6,128 nt of DNA, from the NCBI GenBank assembly GCA_044370695.1, contig JBILVB010000205.1, positions 1 to 6,128 of the forward strand. Direction: 5' to 3'. Below are positions 1 to 5,572 of the stretch, one piece after another. Under the pieces are notes generated by a model. That model did not search any database and was not told the DNA's origin. It was given only the letters and a program-made list of their open reading frames with translations. The stretch's first letter is position 1, and the number at the start of each line of letters is the position of its first letter. The position numbers and the translations under genes are program-made. Source of the stretch: JBEIFW01 sp044370695 (GTDB lineage: Bacteria; Actinomycetota; Acidimicrobiia; Acidimicrobiales; Ilumatobacteraceae).

Positions 1-554
1 CCGACCAGCGTGTGCACGGCGGCCTCGACCCCGGCGTGCAGGAACAGTTGCGGGCTGCTCAGGCGGACCGGCGCACGGTCGGTGTCGCCGGTGAGCCAGA
101 GTTCCGCGGTGGTCGCAGCGACGGTGAGATCGGTGGCCGACCACCGGGCATAGGGACCGTTGCGTCCGAACGCCGAGATCGACGTGATCACCAGGTGGGG
201 ATTGCGGGCGTGGAGCATCTCGGGCCCGAGGTCGCGAGCCTCCAGCCAGCCGACGGGGAACGACTCGATCACCGCATCCGCGCCCTCGACCAGGCCGAGG
301 AGCCGGTCCCGGTCGGCCGGGCCGTCGAGGTCGAGCACGACCGAACGCTTGCCCCGGTTCTCGTGCCACCACGACAGCGATCCCTCCGGATCCGGGGCTT
401 CGGGATCGACGAACAGCCCGACCCGCCGACCCGGATCGCCGCCGGGTGGCTCGACCTTGATCACCTCGGCGCCGAGGTCGGCGAGCACCCGGCCACACAT
501 CCAGCCGCGCGCCAGCGTCAGATCGACCACGCGGTACCCGTCGAGCGCACCCAT
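1..554 (-). CDS. CoA-transferase family III (CaiB/BaiF type), N-terminal part, runs off left edge
   Basis: Family III CoA-transferases move coenzyme A between carboxylic acids, usually in the cytoplasm in degradation of fatty, aromatic or branched acids. The reading frame gives 184 residues from the ATG at 554 before leaving the window. The start is typical of the family: a VVDLT strand (residues 9-13), then LADLGAEVIKVEPPGGD (24-40), then ENRGKRSVVLDLD (65-77). Next come the segment ADAVIESFPVGWL (92-104) and SAFGRNGPYA (127-136). Asp142 in the ATDLTV stretch sits where the family's catalytic aspartate, which forms the acyl-CoA anhydride, is found. The ATG is supported by a purine-rich GAGGGGGG just upstream. 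The full protein is usually about 400 residues, or double that in fused forms, so more than half is missing. Substrate cannot be told. It is transcribed divergently from the AAA+/VWA operon. Family assignment is firm; the specific reaction is unknown. Confidence 0.9.
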   Translation of the reverse strand, partial: MGALDGYRVVDLTLARGWMCGRVLADLGAEVIKVEPPGGDPGRRVGLFVDPEAPDPEGSLSWWHENRGKRSVVLDLDGPADRDRLLGLVEGADAVIESFPVGWLEARDLGPEMLHARNPHLVITSISAFGRNGPYARWSATDLTVAATTAELWLTGDTDRAPVRLSSPQLFLHAGVEAAVHTLV

Positions 555-560
555 CGGAAG

Positions 561-568
561 CCCCCCTC
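561..568 (-). promoter_or_regulatory. Ribosome-binding site of the CoA-transferase gene
   Basis: Read on the minus strand, GAGGGGGG lies 6 bases before the ATG at 554; its GAGG core is 10 bases away. It is the clearest Shine-Dalgarno sequence directly ahead of an annotated gene start in this window, and it supports the chosen start. Confidence 0.6.
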
Positions 569-581
569 ACTGCTGTCCCCG

Positions 582-587
582 ACCGTA
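582..587 (-). promoter_or_regulatory. Candidate -10 hexamer (TACGGT) for the CoA-transferase gene
   Basis: On the minus strand TACGGT fits the actinobacterial TAnnnT -10 pattern. Transcription starting 6-8 bases downstream, around 574-576, would give a short leader of about 20 bases that includes the GAGGGGGG site. No convincing -35 element is visible at the right distance. This is inferred from pattern alone. Confidence 0.4.
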
Positions 588-620
588 CCGCCGGCATTCA
601 CCGCGTCCGGCCGCGTCGAA

Positions 621-633
621 GGCGCAACGCGCC
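621..633. repeat. Small perfect inverted repeat in the divergent promoter region
   Basis: GGCGC and GCGCC arms (621-625 and 629-633) flank an AAC loop, two bases upstream of the candidate -10 of the AAA+ gene. Just before it, CCGCGTC occurs twice with a 10-base period (601-607 and 611-617). In such GC-rich DNA a 5-base arm can arise by chance, so an operator role is only a possibility. Confidence 0.25.
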
Positions 634-635
634 GT

Positions 636-641
636 TACCAT
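636..641 (+). promoter_or_regulatory. Candidate -10 hexamer (TACCAT) for the AAA+/VWA operon, leaderless type
   Basis: TACCAT matches TAnnnT and ends 8 bases before the ATG at 650. This would place transcription start on or next to the A of the start codon. The bases between are pyrimidine-rich (CCCGCCCG) and hold no Shine-Dalgarno sequence, which fits a leaderless mRNA. A weak GTCGAA at 615-620 could act as a -35, but its spacing of 15 bases is short. Confidence 0.5.
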
Positions 642-649
642 CCCGCCCG

Positions 650-1474
650 ATGCACGACGGAGCCGACGGTCCGGAGCCGGAGGCTCCCTGGTATCTCCCG
701 GTGGGCGACGAGGTGGCCACCTTCGAGGCCGCCTATGCGGCCCGGCTCCCGGTGCTGCTCAAGGGTCCGACGGGATGCGGCAAGACCCGGTTCGTCGAAC
801 ACATGGCCTGGCGGCTTCGTCCCGGCGGCCACACCGGCGCTGCCGCGCTCACCACCGTGGCCTGCCACGAGGACCTCACCGCCACCGATCTCGTCGGGCG
901 GTACCTGCTCGTCGGGAACGACACGGTCTGGATCGACGGTCCGCTCACCCGGGCTGCCCGGCGGGGATCGATCTGTTACCTCGACGAGGTGGTCGAAGCC
1001 CGAAAGGACACCACCGTCGTCATCCACTCGCTCACCGATCACCGGCGGCAGTTGCCGATCGAGAAGACCGGCGAGGTGCTCGAGGCCCATCCCGGATTCC
1101 TGCTCGTCATCTCGTACAACCCCGGTTATCAGAGCGTCCTCAAGGACCTGAAGCCCTCGACCCGCCAGCGCTTCGTGAGCATCGAGTTCGACTATCCCGC
1201 CCCGACGGTCGAAGCGACGATCATCGCCCACGAAGGTGGTGTAGGGGCGGCGATGGCCGAACACCTCGCCGAGATCGGGGTTCGCGTCCGGGCATTGCGA
1301 GAGCACGGCTTCGAGGAGGGGGTCAGCACCCGACTCCTCGTGTACGCCGCGCAGCTCACGGCCCGGGGGATCGAGGCCCGGCGCGCGTGCGACGCCGCCG
1401 TCGTGCGTGCCGTGACCGATGACGTCGACGTCCAGCAGGCCGTCGCCGACATCGTCGACGTCGTGCTGCCGTGA
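650..1474 (+). CDS. MoxR-type AAA+ ATPase of the CbbQ/NirQ/NorQ family
   Basis: A 274-residue cytoplasmic AAA+ ATPase, close to the usual 260-280 residues of CbbQ/NorQ. These form hexamers that, with a VWA partner, use ATP to remodel or activate a metalloenzyme (Rubisco for CbbQ-CbbO, NO reductase for NorQ-NorD). Walker A is GPTGCGKT (residues 39-46). Walker B is ICYLDEV, with Asp112 and Glu113. Asn157 in the ISYNPGYQSV stretch fits sensor 1. Arg172 and Arg174 in STRQRFVSIEF are candidate arginine fingers. The C-terminal part, with GVSTRLLVYAAQL, resembles the CbbQ C-terminal helical domain. No Shine-Dalgarno precedes the ATG; a TACCAT hexamer 8 bases upstream suggests a leaderless mRNA. The stop overlaps the next gene's GTG by four bases, implying a stoichiometric pair. 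GvpN (gas vesicle) is a related alternative, but no gvp genes are seen and the NorD-like neighbour argues against it. Confidence 0.93.
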   Translation: MHDGADGPEPEAPWYLPVGDEVATFEAAYAARLPVLLKGPTGCGKTRFVEHMAWRLRPGGHTGAAALTTVACHEDLTATDLVGRYLLVGNDTVWIDGPLTRAARRGSICYLDEVVEARKDTTVVIHSLTDHRRQLPIEKTGEVLEAHPGFLLVISYNPGYQSVLKDLKPSTRQRFVSIEFDYPAPTVEATIIAHEGGVGAAMAEHLAEIGVRVRALREHGFEEGVSTRLLVYAAQLTARGIEARRACDAAVVRAVTDDVDVQQAVADIVDVVLP

Positions 1475-3303
1475 CCGTTGCGTTCGCATCGATCCAGCGG
1501 GCCCTCGCCCTGTTCGCCGAGGCCCTGCTCGGGGAGCCGGCCCGCTTCGACGTCGACGAGACCCAGCCGGCCTCGGGACGCCGGCCGCTGAGCGCACTCG
1601 GGGGCACGACCACCGTCGTGCTGCCGCCGACGATCGGGGGTCACGCCGACGATCGGCGGGCCTACCGCCACGCCGTATTGCACCAGACCGCCTACGAGCT
1701 GTTCGGCACCCGGGCCTTCGACCCGGGTGCGTTCGTGCGCGATCACCCCGACCGACCCGGTCTCGCCGAGACCTTCGCTGCGCTCGAGGAATGCCGCCTC
1801 GACGTGCTCGTGGCCCGCCGGTTCCCCGGCGCCCGCGCCGACGTCGCCGCTGCGGCCGATTCCCTGCCCCGGCCGCCTGCGGCCACCGCCGCTTCGGTCG
1901 CCCACCTGGTGGCTCAGGGAGGCCTGCACCGCTGGAGCGTCGCCGACGTCGCCGACGTCGCACTGGCCCTGTGCCCGGTCGTCGCCACCGTGGTGCCGCT
2001 CGATCCGTCCGAACTCGAACTCGAGAGCGACCCCGACCGCGCGCCGGCGCGCGCCGAGCTCGAATCCTCCGGCGGCGGCGACGACCCGCCCGGCACACTC
2101 GATCCGCTGCTGTACGACCTCGACGGCGCGCCCGGCGACGTGGACGACATCGGTTCGGGCACGCAGGCCGAGGGCGCCGGCGCCGGGCTCGAGCTGCCCA
2201 CCTTCGCCCCCCGACGCGGCGCAGCCACCGAACGCGCCGACGGCATCGACGCCCGGGCGCGCGCCGGACGATCGAGCCGGGACGTGATCACCGGGCGCCG
2301 CAGCACGTTGTACGACGAGTGGGACTACCGGACCGGCCGCTACCTGCCGGCCTGGTGCCGGGTGAGCGAGCGACCCCTCGAGGGCGGCGACCCCGACTTC
2401 GTGGTCGACGTACGCCGCCGTCACGCCGTGCTCGCTCGCCAGGTCCGACGGCAGTTCCGCCGGATCGCCGCCGACTCGTTCCGCCGCCGCCACCGCGAGC
2501 CCGACGGCGCCGAGTTGGACCTCGACGCCGTCATCGGTTCGCTCGTCGATCGGCGGCGGGGGATCGTCGACGACGAGCGGCTCCACATCCGGCGCGAGCG
2601 CGCCGCGCGGGAGGTGGCGGCGGCGTTCCTGCTCGACATGAGCGCGTCCACCTCGACCCCGGTGCTCGACCCCGACGCGCCGCCACCAACGCCGCCGCCC
2701 GCCAACCCCGACGAGGGGTATCCGGCGCTGTCGTGGGACCTGTCCGAACCGCCGGCGGCACCGAGCCGGACGGTGCTCGACGTGGCCAAGGAGTCGCTCG
2801 CGCTGATGTGCGACGCACTGTCGGCCCTCGGCGACGAGCACGCGCTCTACGGCTTCAGCGGCTCGGGCCGTGAGGACGTCGAGTTCTACGTGGCCAAGGA
2901 CCTCCACGAAGCGGTGTCGTCACGCACCTGGGCCCGGCTCGCCGCGATGCAGCCCCGTCGCTACACCCGTATGGGACCGGCGATCCGTCACGCCACCCAA
3001 CGCCTGCAACGACATCCCGCGCGCGTGCGCCTGCTCGTGGTCGTCTCCGACGGCTACCCGCAAGACAGCGACTACGGCACGGACCGCACCGACAAGCACT
3101 ACGGCATCGCCGACACCGCCAAGGCGCTCGAGGAAGCGGCCCGGATGGGGGTCGAGACGTTTTGCATCACCGTCGACCCCGCCGGCAACGACTACCTCCG
3201 CCACATGTGCGCCGACGAGCGCTACCTGGTGATCGACGAGGTGCACCAACTCCCCGGCGAGCTCGCCAAGCTGTACCGGACCCTCACGCTCAACCGTCGT
3301 TAG
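1471..3303 (+). CDS. NorD/CbbO-type VWA-domain protein, partner of the AAA+ ATPase
   Basis: A 610-residue protein with the layout of NorD/CbbO: a helical N-terminal half, a variable linker and a C-terminal von Willebrand A domain that contacts the client enzyme. The N-terminal part includes a family-like stretch (RLDVLVARRFPGA). An acidic, Gly/Pro-rich linker covers about residues 170-275, followed by a conserved-looking motif YDEWDYRTGRYLPAWC from Tyr281. The VWA MIDAS is complete: DMSAST (Asp389, Ser391, Ser393), Thr499 in RRYTRMGPAIRHA, and Asp527 in VVSDGYPQD. KHYGIADTAKAL and the end VIDEVHQLPGELAKLYRTLT are typical of NorD. A Pro-rich insert of about 40 residues follows the MIDAS strand, as in many NorD proteins. 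The GTG start lies in a GTGA overlap with the ATPase stop, so translation is probably coupled. There is no signal peptide or membrane segment. The stop overlaps the convergent VOC gene. The client enzyme is not identifiable here. Confidence 0.92.
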   Translation: MTVAFASIQRALALFAEALLGEPARFDVDETQPASGRRPLSALGGTTTVVLPPTIGGHADDRRAYRHAVLHQTAYELFGTRAFDPGAFVRDHPDRPGLAETFAALEECRLDVLVARRFPGARADVAAAADSLPRPPAATAASVAHLVAQGGLHRWSVADVADVALALCPVVATVVPLDPSELELESDPDRAPARAELESSGGGDDPPGTLDPLLYDLDGAPGDVDDIGSGTQAEGAGAGLELPTFAPRRGAATERADGIDARARAGRSSRDVITGRRSTLYDEWDYRTGRYLPAWCRVSERPLEGGDPDFVVDVRRRHAVLARQVRRQFRRIAADSFRRRHREPDGAELDLDAVIGSLVDRRRGIVDDERLHIRRERAAREVAAAFLLDMSASTSTPVLDPDAPPPTPPPANPDEGYPALSWDLSEPPAAPSRTVLDVAKESLALMCDALSALGDEHALYGFSGSGREDVEFYVAKDLHEAVSSRTWARLAAMQPRRYTRMGPAIRHATQRLQRHPARVRLLVVVSDGYPQDSDYGTDRTDKHYGIADTAKALEEAARMGVETFCITVDPAGNDYLRHMCADERYLVIDEVHQLPGELAKLYRTLTLNRR

Positions 3304-4037
3304 GACTGCAGCACCCCGAACACGGCGCCGGCCGGATCGGCCAGTACCGCGAAGCGCATGTCAGCCACGGTCATCGGCGGGACCAGCACCGCCCCGCCGG
3401 CTCGGCGAGCCTCGGCCGTCGTCGCATCTGCGTCGGCCACCGCGAAGTACACGAGCCACACGGAGGGCACCTCGGCCGGCACCCCGGGCGGGGTGGGCAT
3501 CAGTCCGGCGATCGGCGCGCCGTCGAGGTGGAACACCTCGTAGCCCCCTTCCCCGGGGCGGGCCGTCCACGACAGCACGGTTGCGTAGAACGTCCGCGAG
3601 GCCGCGACGTCGCGGCTCTGCGTCTCCACCCAGCCGACCGCGCCACGGGCGCCCCAGGCCATCGCCTGCACCGAGTCCGTCAGCCCGACGACCGCGCCGG
3701 CCGGGTCGGCGAGGATCGCGATCCGGTCGCCCCCGGGGATGGCCATCGGCGGCTGCAGCACCGTGGCGCCCGCCGCCGCGGCCCGGGCGCAGGCGTCGTC
3801 GAGGTCCTCCACCCCGAACAGCACGGTCCACGACGGTGGGGTCCCCGGGCGGTCCGGCGCCATCATCCCGGCCGCCGGGCCCTGGGCGACCGAGCCGATC
3901 ACGTACCGGCCCATCGGGGTGGTCGACACCTCGACGGTCCAGCCGAGCAACCCGCCGTAGAACCGGGCCGCCGCGTCGGGATCCGGGGTTGCGAGATCGA
4001 CCCAGACGGGACGGCCAGCTGGATGCGCGCTCGACAT
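3300..4037 (-). CDS. Two-domain VOC-superfamily (glyoxalase/bleomycin-resistance-like) protein
   Basis: A 245-residue protein made of two similar VOC halves, a common layout in actinobacterial glyoxalase-like proteins such as the mycobacterial CFP30B group. Domain 1 (about 9-120) opens with VWVDLATPDPDAAARFYGGL and ends with ILADPAGAVVGL. Domain 2 (about 133-245) opens with VGWVETQSRDVAASRTFY and ends with VLADPAGAVFGV. Both halves carry a PPM segment (96-98 and 220-222). The usual first-strand metal ligand position holds Asp14 in domain 1 and Glu138 in domain 2, so metal binding is uncertain. The substrate is unknown. The ATG at 4037 is preferred over a TTG at 4064: homology starts just after it, and a TACCGT hexamer ends exactly 7 bases before it. 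There is no Shine-Dalgarno, suggesting leaderless translation. The 5' end overlaps the LLM fragment's start and the 3' end overlaps the VWA gene's stop. Confidence 0.9.
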   Translation of the reverse strand: MSSAHPAGRPVWVDLATPDPDAAARFYGGLLGWTVEVSTTPMGRYVIGSVAQGPAAGMMAPDRPGTPPSWTVLFGVEDLDDACARAAAAGATVLQPPMAIPGGDRIAILADPAGAVVGLTDSVQAMAWGARGAVGWVETQSRDVAASRTFYATVLSWTARPGEGGYEVFHLDGAPIAGLMPTPPGVPAEVPSVWLVYFAVADADATTAEARRAGGAVLVPPMTVADMRFAVLADPAGAVFGVLQS

Positions 4038-4635
4038 GGTCGTCACGGTACCCCAACCCGGCAACGACCGGATCCCGATCTACCTCGCCACCCTCGGGCC
4101 GGCTGCGCTGCGTTACACCGGCGAGGCGTCCGACGGATGGGTCGGTACGAGCTTCATCCCCGAGTCGGCCGACGTGCTGCTCGAACCGATCCGGGCCGGG
4201 CAGGCCGCAGCCGGCCGGCCCGGCGGCAGCGTCGACATTCAGGCGGGCGGTTCGGTTGCGTTCGGCGATCTCGAGCAGTTGCTCCCGCAGTACCGGGCCG
4301 GTGTGGCGTTCCCCGTGGGTGCCATGGGATCGCGCCAGGCGAACTTCTACCGGGCAGCGTTCCAACGGGCCGGCTACGACGACGACTGCGAGCGCATCGC
4401 GCAGCTCTGGCTCGGCGGCGACCGTGACGCCGCCATCGCCGCGGTGCCCGACGAGATGGTGGTGCGCACCACACTCCTCGGTGACGACGCACAGGTCAGC
4501 GAGCGGATCCGGGCCTACCGCCGGGCCGGGGTGACCACGTTGCGCCTGCAACCGGAGGGCGCCACGGTCACCGAACGCCTCGACACCCTCGCCCGGGCCA
4601 TCGACCTCGTGCGGGCCGTCAGCGCCGAAACCTGA
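4036..4635 (+). CDS. LLM-class flavin/F420-dependent oxidoreductase, C-terminal half only (probable gene remnant)
   Basis: The 199 residues match the second half of a luciferase-like (LLM) TIM-barrel oxidoreductase, which uses FMN or F420 in the cytoplasm. It opens with NDRIPIYLATLGPAALRYTG and EASDGWVGTSFIPES, which in full-length relatives lie near the middle of the barrel. It continues with GAMGSRQANFYRAAFQRAGY, VPDEMVVRTTLLGDD and RIRAYRRAGVTTLRLQPEGA, and ends normally. Full-length members are about 300-350 residues, so roughly 130-150 N-terminal residues that form half the barrel and much of the cofactor site are absent. Translating the same frame upstream of the ATG (3961-4035) gives nothing LLM-like, and that DNA codes for the VOC protein on the other strand. 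No promoter or ribosome-binding site is seen before the ATG. It is probably non-functional as an enzyme, although the frame stays open with no internal stop. The family call is firm; whether it is expressed is doubtful. Confidence 0.75.
   Translation: MVVTVPQPGNDRIPIYLATLGPAALRYTGEASDGWVGTSFIPESADVLLEPIRAGQAAAGRPGGSVDIQAGGSVAFGDLEQLLPQYRAGVAFPVGAMGSRQANFYRAAFQRAGYDDDCERIAQLWLGGDRDAAIAAVPDEMVVRTTLLGDDAQVSERIRAYRRAGVTTLRLQPEGATVTERLDTLARAIDLVRAVSAET
4045..4050 (-). promoter_or_regulatory. Candidate -10 hexamer (TACCGT) for the VOC gene, leaderless type
   Basis: On the minus strand TACCGT fits TAnnnT and is followed by 7 bases and then the ATG at 4037, so transcription could begin at the start codon itself. 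The element lies inside the opposite-strand LLM coding sequence. No ribosome-binding site is present. Confidence 0.5.
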
Positions 4636-4689
4636 CGAAACGATCGTCGGGTCGGGAACCGGAGTGCACCCTGGGACCGTCACACCGGC

Positions 4690-5550
4690 ATGTTCCGCCC
4701 GACCAGCTTGCGTTCCTCCGTCAGCCAGACCGACCGTCGTCCCCTCGCCGCCGGCCTCGTGGTCTTCGTCGCCATCGCCCTGTCCGCCTGCGGCGCCGAC
4801 TCGAGCGCCTCGAACACCCCTGAGCCGCGCCCGGTTCCCCCGACCACCGCCCTCCCCCCGAAGGAGCCTCCGATGACCGGAACCGATCCCACGTTGGACG
4901 GCACCCGCTGGGTGCAGGTCGACGGCCCCGGCCGGTTCCGTCTGATGGACGGCCGGTACTCGGCCACCGTCGGCTGCAACGGGATCGGCGGCGACGCCGT
5001 CCTCGCAGGCCCGACACTCACCCTGAAGCCCGGGATGAGCACCCAGATGTACTGCGAGGGCCTGATGGACGCCGAAGGCGCGCTGCGCCGTGATCTCGAC
5101 GCCGTCGCGGGCTGGCGCATCGAGGCCGGGAAGCTCACCCTGGTCGACGCCGGCGGCCGTGCCCTGCGGGTGTTCGCACCCGAGCGCGACGCCCCCCTGG
5201 CCGGCACCTGGACCCTGAACACCCTCGTCGAGGGCGACGCCGTGTCGAGCAGCGCCACCGGCACCGCGGTCCAGCTGGTGATCGGCGCCGACGGCACCGT
5301 GTCGGGCTCCGACGGCTGCAACCGCATCACCGCCACCGTGACCACGACCGGCACCGCCCCGGCCGGCCGGTCCCCCCTCCGGTTCGGGCCCATCGCCTCC
5401 ACCCGTATGGCGTGCGAACCGGCGGTGATGCAGCGCGCCGCAGCCCTGACCGCAGCGTTGGGCAAGACCGCCGGCTGGTCGACCGAAGGCACGCGGCTGT
5501 CGCTGTACGACGCCTCCGGGGCCCTGCTCGTCACCTTCACGAGCGCCTGA
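4690..5550 (+). CDS. Lipoprotein with two META (HslJ-like) domains
   Basis: A 286-residue predicted lipoprotein. An Arg-containing n-region, a hydrophobic stretch (residues 19-32) and a lipobox LSAC with Cys34 indicate export and lipid anchoring on the outer face of the membrane. A Ser/Pro/Thr-rich tether (35-65) leads to two META domains. The first (about 68-165) contains ATVGCNGIGG (Cys96) and TQMYCEG (Cys122). The second (about 170-286) contains SGSDGCNRI (Cys210) and TRMACEP (Cys242). The GCN and the Met-x-Cys-Glu motifs are the META hallmarks, and each domain has its own cysteine pair, which may form a disulfide. HslJ-type META proteins are linked to stress or novobiocin resistance in E. 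coli, but the function here is unknown. The ATG has no clear ribosome-binding site or TAnnnT element before it. It lies 54 bases after the LLM fragment. A strong internal site precedes in-frame Met62. Confidence 0.87.
   Translation: MFRPTSLRSSVSQTDRRPLAAGLVVFVAIALSACGADSSASNTPEPRPVPPTTALPPKEPPMTGTDPTLDGTRWVQVDGPGRFRLMDGRYSATVGCNGIGGDAVLAGPTLTLKPGMSTQMYCEGLMDAEGALRRDLDAVAGWRIEAGKLTLVDAGGRALRVFAPERDAPLAGTWTLNTLVEGDAVSSSATGTAVQLVIGADGTVSGSDGCNRITATVTTTGTAPAGRSPLRFGPIASTRMACEPAVMQRAAALTAALGKTAGWSTEGTRLSLYDASGALLVTFTSA
4861..4875 (+). promoter_or_regulatory. Internal Shine-Dalgarno (AAGGAG) plus in-frame ATG in the META lipoprotein gene
   Basis: AAGGAG at 4861-4866 lies 6 bases before the ATG at 4873, which is codon 62 of the lipoprotein. 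It is a better ribosome-binding site than anything ahead of the annotated start. Starting here would remove the signal peptide and tether but keep both META domains, giving a cytoplasmic form of 225 residues. The sequence also simply encodes Lys-Glu in the tether, so it could be coincidence. Confidence 0.4.
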
Positions 5551-5559
5551 GTTCCGCCG

Positions 5560-5565
5560 TAGCCT
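5560..5565 (+). promoter_or_regulatory. Candidate -10 hexamer (TAGCCT) for the ETF-alpha-like gene, leaderless type
   Basis: TAGCCT fits TAnnnT and is followed by 7 bases (CGCCGCC) and then the GTG at 5573. There is no Shine-Dalgarno sequence in the 22-base gap after the lipoprotein stop. The same geometry as at the VOC gene supports GTG 5573 as the start rather than the ATG at 5582. Confidence 0.5.
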
Positions 5566-5572
5566 CGCCGCC

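Noticed and set aside
12..1151. Plus-strand open frame of 379 codons across the CoA-transferase and AAA+ genes
   Set aside because: It runs antisense to the CoA-transferase and out of frame with the AAA+ ATPase, and shows no family motif.
650..1474. Gas-vesicle protein GvpN as identity of the AAA+ ATPase
   Set aside because: GvpN is a relative with the same fold, but the overlapping NorD/CbbO-like VWA gene is the diagnostic partner of CbbQ/NorQ and no gvp genes are present.
1939..1965. Tandem 9-base repeat (GTCGCCGAC) in the VWA gene
   Set aside because: Only two full copies in frame, encoding a VADVAD helix stretch. It is explained by codon bias and is not a regulatory or mobile repeat.
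1192..2907. Long minus-strand open frame of 571 codons opposite the VWA gene
   Set aside because: It lies antisense to two genes with clear family motifs, its translation is Arg/Gly/Val-rich with no recognisable domain, and long antisense frames are expected in such GC-rich coding DNA.
4038..4064. Upstream TTG start at 4064 for the VOC protein, adding nine residues
   Set aside because: TTG is a poor start, the added residues do not look like VOC sequence, and a TACCGT hexamer lies exactly 7 bases before the ATG at 4037.
4636..4689. Possible terminator or promoter between the LLM fragment and the META gene
   Set aside because: The only symmetry is an 8-base palindrome ACGATCGT at 4640-4647 with no stem-loop and T-run, and the gap contains no TA step for a TAnnnT element.
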